Assembly: GCA_036521915.1 (NCBI GenBank)
Contig: DATDGU010000111.1
Location: 1 to 64,000 of the forward strand
Direction of reading: 5' to 3'
Length of the DNA: 64,000 nt
Origin: PALSA-555 sp036521915
GTDB lineage: Bacteria > Actinomycetota > Acidimicrobiia > IMCC26256 > PALSA-555
Made by a program: the position numbers and the translations under genes. Positions within the stretch are counted from its first letter, which is position 1. Each line of letters opens with the position of its first letter. Below the pieces are notes generated by a model. That model was not told the origin of the DNA, searched no databases, and worked only from the letters and a program-made list of their open reading frames with translations. This document shows positions 62,166-64,000 of the stretch, in pieces.

Positions 62166-62774
62166 ATGAGCATGGCCACCGACGACGGGCCCGACGGCCC
62201 TTGGGTCATCCCGGAGGCGGGCTGGGTGTGCCCCGAGTGCGGCTTCGACTTCGACGCCTGCGATCCCCGTGAGACGCCCGCGCTCCTCCGCGCGTTCCCG
62301 GACCGCTACCGCGTCCCCCTCGAGCGCGGGCTGCCCGGTGAGGACCTCGACGCGATCCTGCGGGCCCGCCCCTCAGCGACGACGTGGTCGGCGCTCGAGT
62401 ACGCGTGCCACGCCCGCGACTCGTTCGCGCTCTACGACGACCGCGTGACGACCACGATGAAGGAGGACCGTCCGTCGTTCCCGCGGATGCGCCGAGACGA
62501 GCTGGTCGTCGAGCGGGATTACAACCACCAGGACCCCGCCGAGGTGCTGACCGGCATCGTGGCGGCGATCCGTGCCCTCGCCGTCGAGCTCGAGTACGTG
62601 CGCGACGGCGCGTGGGACCGACGGGCCTACCGCGACGATCTCGAGATGAGCGTCGCGTGGATGGCCCGCAACGCGGTCCACGAGGGCCGCCATCATCTCC
62701 TCGACATCGGGCGCGCGCTGCGGGCGGCCCGCCAGGCCGGCCGAGCCGGGCCGCGCAACCGACCAGTAGCCTGA
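62166..62774 (+). CDS. DinB-like protein with zinc-ribbon start
   Basis: 202 residues. N-terminal WVCPECGFDFDA looks like half of a zinc ribbon, then a four-helix DinB/YfiT-like bundle with histidines in YACHARDSFALY, DYNHQDPAEVL and VHEGRHHLLDIGRAL, the metal-site positions of that fold. Such proteins are thiol or nucleophile-dependent transferases. ATG at 62166 (MSMATDDG). Six bases after the stop the acyl-CoA synthetase begins. Confidence 0.78.
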   Translation: MSMATDDGPDGPWVIPEAGWVCPECGFDFDACDPRETPALLRAFPDRYRVPLERGLPGEDLDAILRARPSATTWSALEYACHARDSFALYDDRVTTTMKEDRPSFPRMRRDELVVERDYNHQDPAEVLTGIVAAIRALAVELEYVRDGAWDRRAYRDDLEMSVAWMARNAVHEGRHHLLDIGRALRAARQAGRAGPRNRPVA

Positions 62775-62779
62775 CCCGG

Positions 62780-64000
62780 ATGCCAGCCCGCGAATCGCTG
62801 CGGAGCCGCCACGTCCCGGCGCCGGGCCAGGCGGCGATGCCCGCCCCGAACGCGGCGGCGCTCATCCGCTCGAACGGCGAGCATCCGACGCGCGCCGGGC
62901 GGCCCGCGATCAAGTTCGCCGACCGGGTGTGGACCCACGGCGAGTTCTACGCGGAGGCGCGACGCTTCGCCGGCCTCTTCCGTGAGCGCCTCCCCGTCGA
63001 CGGCCCCGCCCACGTCGCCGTCCTGCTCGACAACACGCCCGACTACCTGTTCGCGCTCGGCGGCGCAGCCCTGACGGGCGCGGCAGTCGTCGGGCTGAAC
63101 CACACCCGCCGCGACGAGCACCTCCTGCGCGACCTGACCCACACGCATTGCAGCCTCGTGATCACCGAGCCGCGCCACGTCGCGCTGCTCGACCCGATCG
63201 CCGACCGGCTCCCGCCGGTGCTCACGAGCCGCCGCTTCGCCGACGGCGACGACCCCGACCGGGGGCTCGGCCACGACCTCGCCGACACGCTGGACGCCGT
63301 GGACGACACGGACCAGGGCCTTGAGCCCGACGCCGACACGCGCTGGGCGCTCATCTTCACGTCGGGCACGTCCGACGCGCCGAAGGCGGTGATCTGCACC
63401 CAGCGGCGGTTCCTCGTCACGGGCACGCGGATGGGCATCATCATGGACCTCGGGTCCGACGATGTCGGCTACATCTGTATGCCGCTGTTCCACTCGAACG
63501 CGCTGATGGTCGGGTGGGCGCCGTCGCTCGTGTACGGCGCGTCGGTGGGCCTCGCCCGGCGCTTCAGCGCGTCCCGGTGGCTCGGCGACATCCGCCGCTA
63601 CGGCTCCACCTACTTCAACTACACCGGGAAGCCGCTGGCGTACCTCCTGGCGACGCCGGCGCGGCCCAACGACGCCGAGAACCCGCTGCGGGTCGCGTTC
63701 GGCAACGAGGGGAGCCCCGAGATCGTCGAGGCGTTCGCCACCCGCTTCGGCGTCGACGTCATCGACGCGTACGGGGCCACCGAAGGCGGTGTGGCGGTGA
63801 ACCGCGACGTCGAGGAGCGCGCCGGCGCGCTCGGCCAGGTCGGCGACAACGTGCAGGTGGTCGACGAGGAGGGCCACGCGCTGCCGCGGGCCCGCTTCGG
63901 CCCCGACGGGCGGCTCCTGAACGCGGACGAGTGCGTCGGCGAGATCGTCAACACCGCGGGCGCCGGGCCCTTCGAGGGCTACTACAACAACGCCGAGGCC
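62780..64000 (+). CDS. acyl-CoA synthetase / AMP-binding enzyme (3' truncated by window edge)
   Basis: The first 407 residues; the frame is open to the last base. The adenylate-forming motif is IFTSGTSDAPKAVICT and a second motif is YGATEGG; the N-terminal part has IKFADRVWTHGEFYAEARRFAG. It resembles FadD-type long-chain or steroid-side-chain acyl-CoA ligases. ATG at 62780 follows the DinB gene. The activated substrate could feed the MaoC/SDR pair, which is inference. Confidence 0.9.
   Translation, partial: MPARESLRSRHVPAPGQAAMPAPNAAALIRSNGEHPTRAGRPAIKFADRVWTHGEFYAEARRFAGLFRERLPVDGPAHVAVLLDNTPDYLFALGGAALTGAAVVGLNHTRRDEHLLRDLTHTHCSLVITEPRHVALLDPIADRLPPVLTSRRFADGDDPDRGLGHDLADTLDAVDDTDQGLEPDADTRWALIFTSGTSDAPKAVICTQRRFLVTGTRMGIIMDLGSDDVGYICMPLFHSNALMVGWAPSLVYGASVGLARRFSASRWLGDIRRYGSTYFNYTGKPLAYLLATPARPNDAENPLRVAFGNEGSPEIVEAFATRFGVDVIDAYGATEGGVAVNRDVEERAGALGQVGDNVQVVDEEGHALPRARFGPDGRLLNADECVGEIVNTAGAGPFEGYYNNAEA

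Noticed and set aside
1..64000. tRNA, rRNA, CRISPR array, insertion sequence or phage genes
   Set aside because: No cloverleaf-like, repeat-spacer or transposase pattern could be recognised by reading; a tRNAscan or CRISPR search was not possible here.

Overview
The window is a contiguous, very GC-rich chromosomal segment with dense genes, many GTG starts and frequent 4-base ATGA or GTGA overlaps. Gene order (cinA-thpR-recA ... miaB-miaA-dapF-hflX-dapC-dapD / lexA<>LysM-nrdR-nrdJ), actinobacterial LexA boxes (CGAAC-N4-GTTCG), a B12-dependent class II ribonucleotide reductase and the DapC/DapD lysine route all point to an actinomycetote. The mix of many acyl-CoA/SDR/phosphotransferase-type genes is compatible with an Acidimicrobiia-like lineage, but I infer this from content and have not tested it. 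No rRNA, tRNA, CRISPR array or insertion sequence was seen.

Region 1 (1-15.6 kb) is core information processing. It holds cinA (5' partial), thpR, recA behind a LexA-controlled promoter, a TauE/SafE permease with a C-terminal frameshift, the overlapping run miaB-miaA-dapF-hflX, then dapC, dapD, lexA, a LysM protein divergent from lexA, nrdR and nrdJ. recA and the lexA/LysM pair have LexA boxes placed in the promoter spacers, and the lexA/LysM gap holds four boxes. nrdJ carries a 398-residue LAGLIDADG intein directly before the catalytic radical cysteine.

Region 2 (15.6-33.3 kb) is metabolic and accessory: a secreted esterase, two VOC proteins, an amidohydrolase, a PIG-L deacetylase, an alcohol dehydrogenase, an SMP-30 lactonase, a sulfatase, a histidine phosphatase, a HelD-like helicase, PepF and kinase-fold proteins. 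Its most notable gene is a TlpA/ResA-like thioredoxin-fold protein (23458-24498, minus). Its active-site cysteine codon is an in-frame TGA followed by a hairpin that fits the bacterial SECIS consensus, so it is read here as a selenoprotein.

Region 3 (33.3-53.7 kb) has a DUF885 peptidase-like protein, a ketodihydrosphingosine-reductase-like SDR, fumC, lon, a complete peptide ABC transporter (oppA, B, C, D, F), an ArfB-like GGQ protein, and a branched-chain-amino-acid-type ABC system in which the two permeases are fused into one 938-residue protein.

Region 4 (53.7-64 kb) is a lipid/acyl-CoA and redox cluster: a TetR regulator divergent from MaoC and SDR genes, a phosphotransferase, a second selenoprotein gene of the UGSC family (58178-58717) again with a SECIS-like hairpin, its tightly linked partner gene, a Gfo/Idh/MocA oxidoreductase, a nitroreductase, a DinB-like protein and a 3'-truncated acyl-CoA synthetase.

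The two independent TGA-split redox genes, each with a matching hairpin, are the main discovery. They imply that the organism decodes UGA as selenocysteine, although selA/B/C/D are not in this window. Stretches of about 180-275 bases without an assigned gene (15560-15834, 31716-31944, 32197-32378) show nothing I can support beyond short promoter-like strings.
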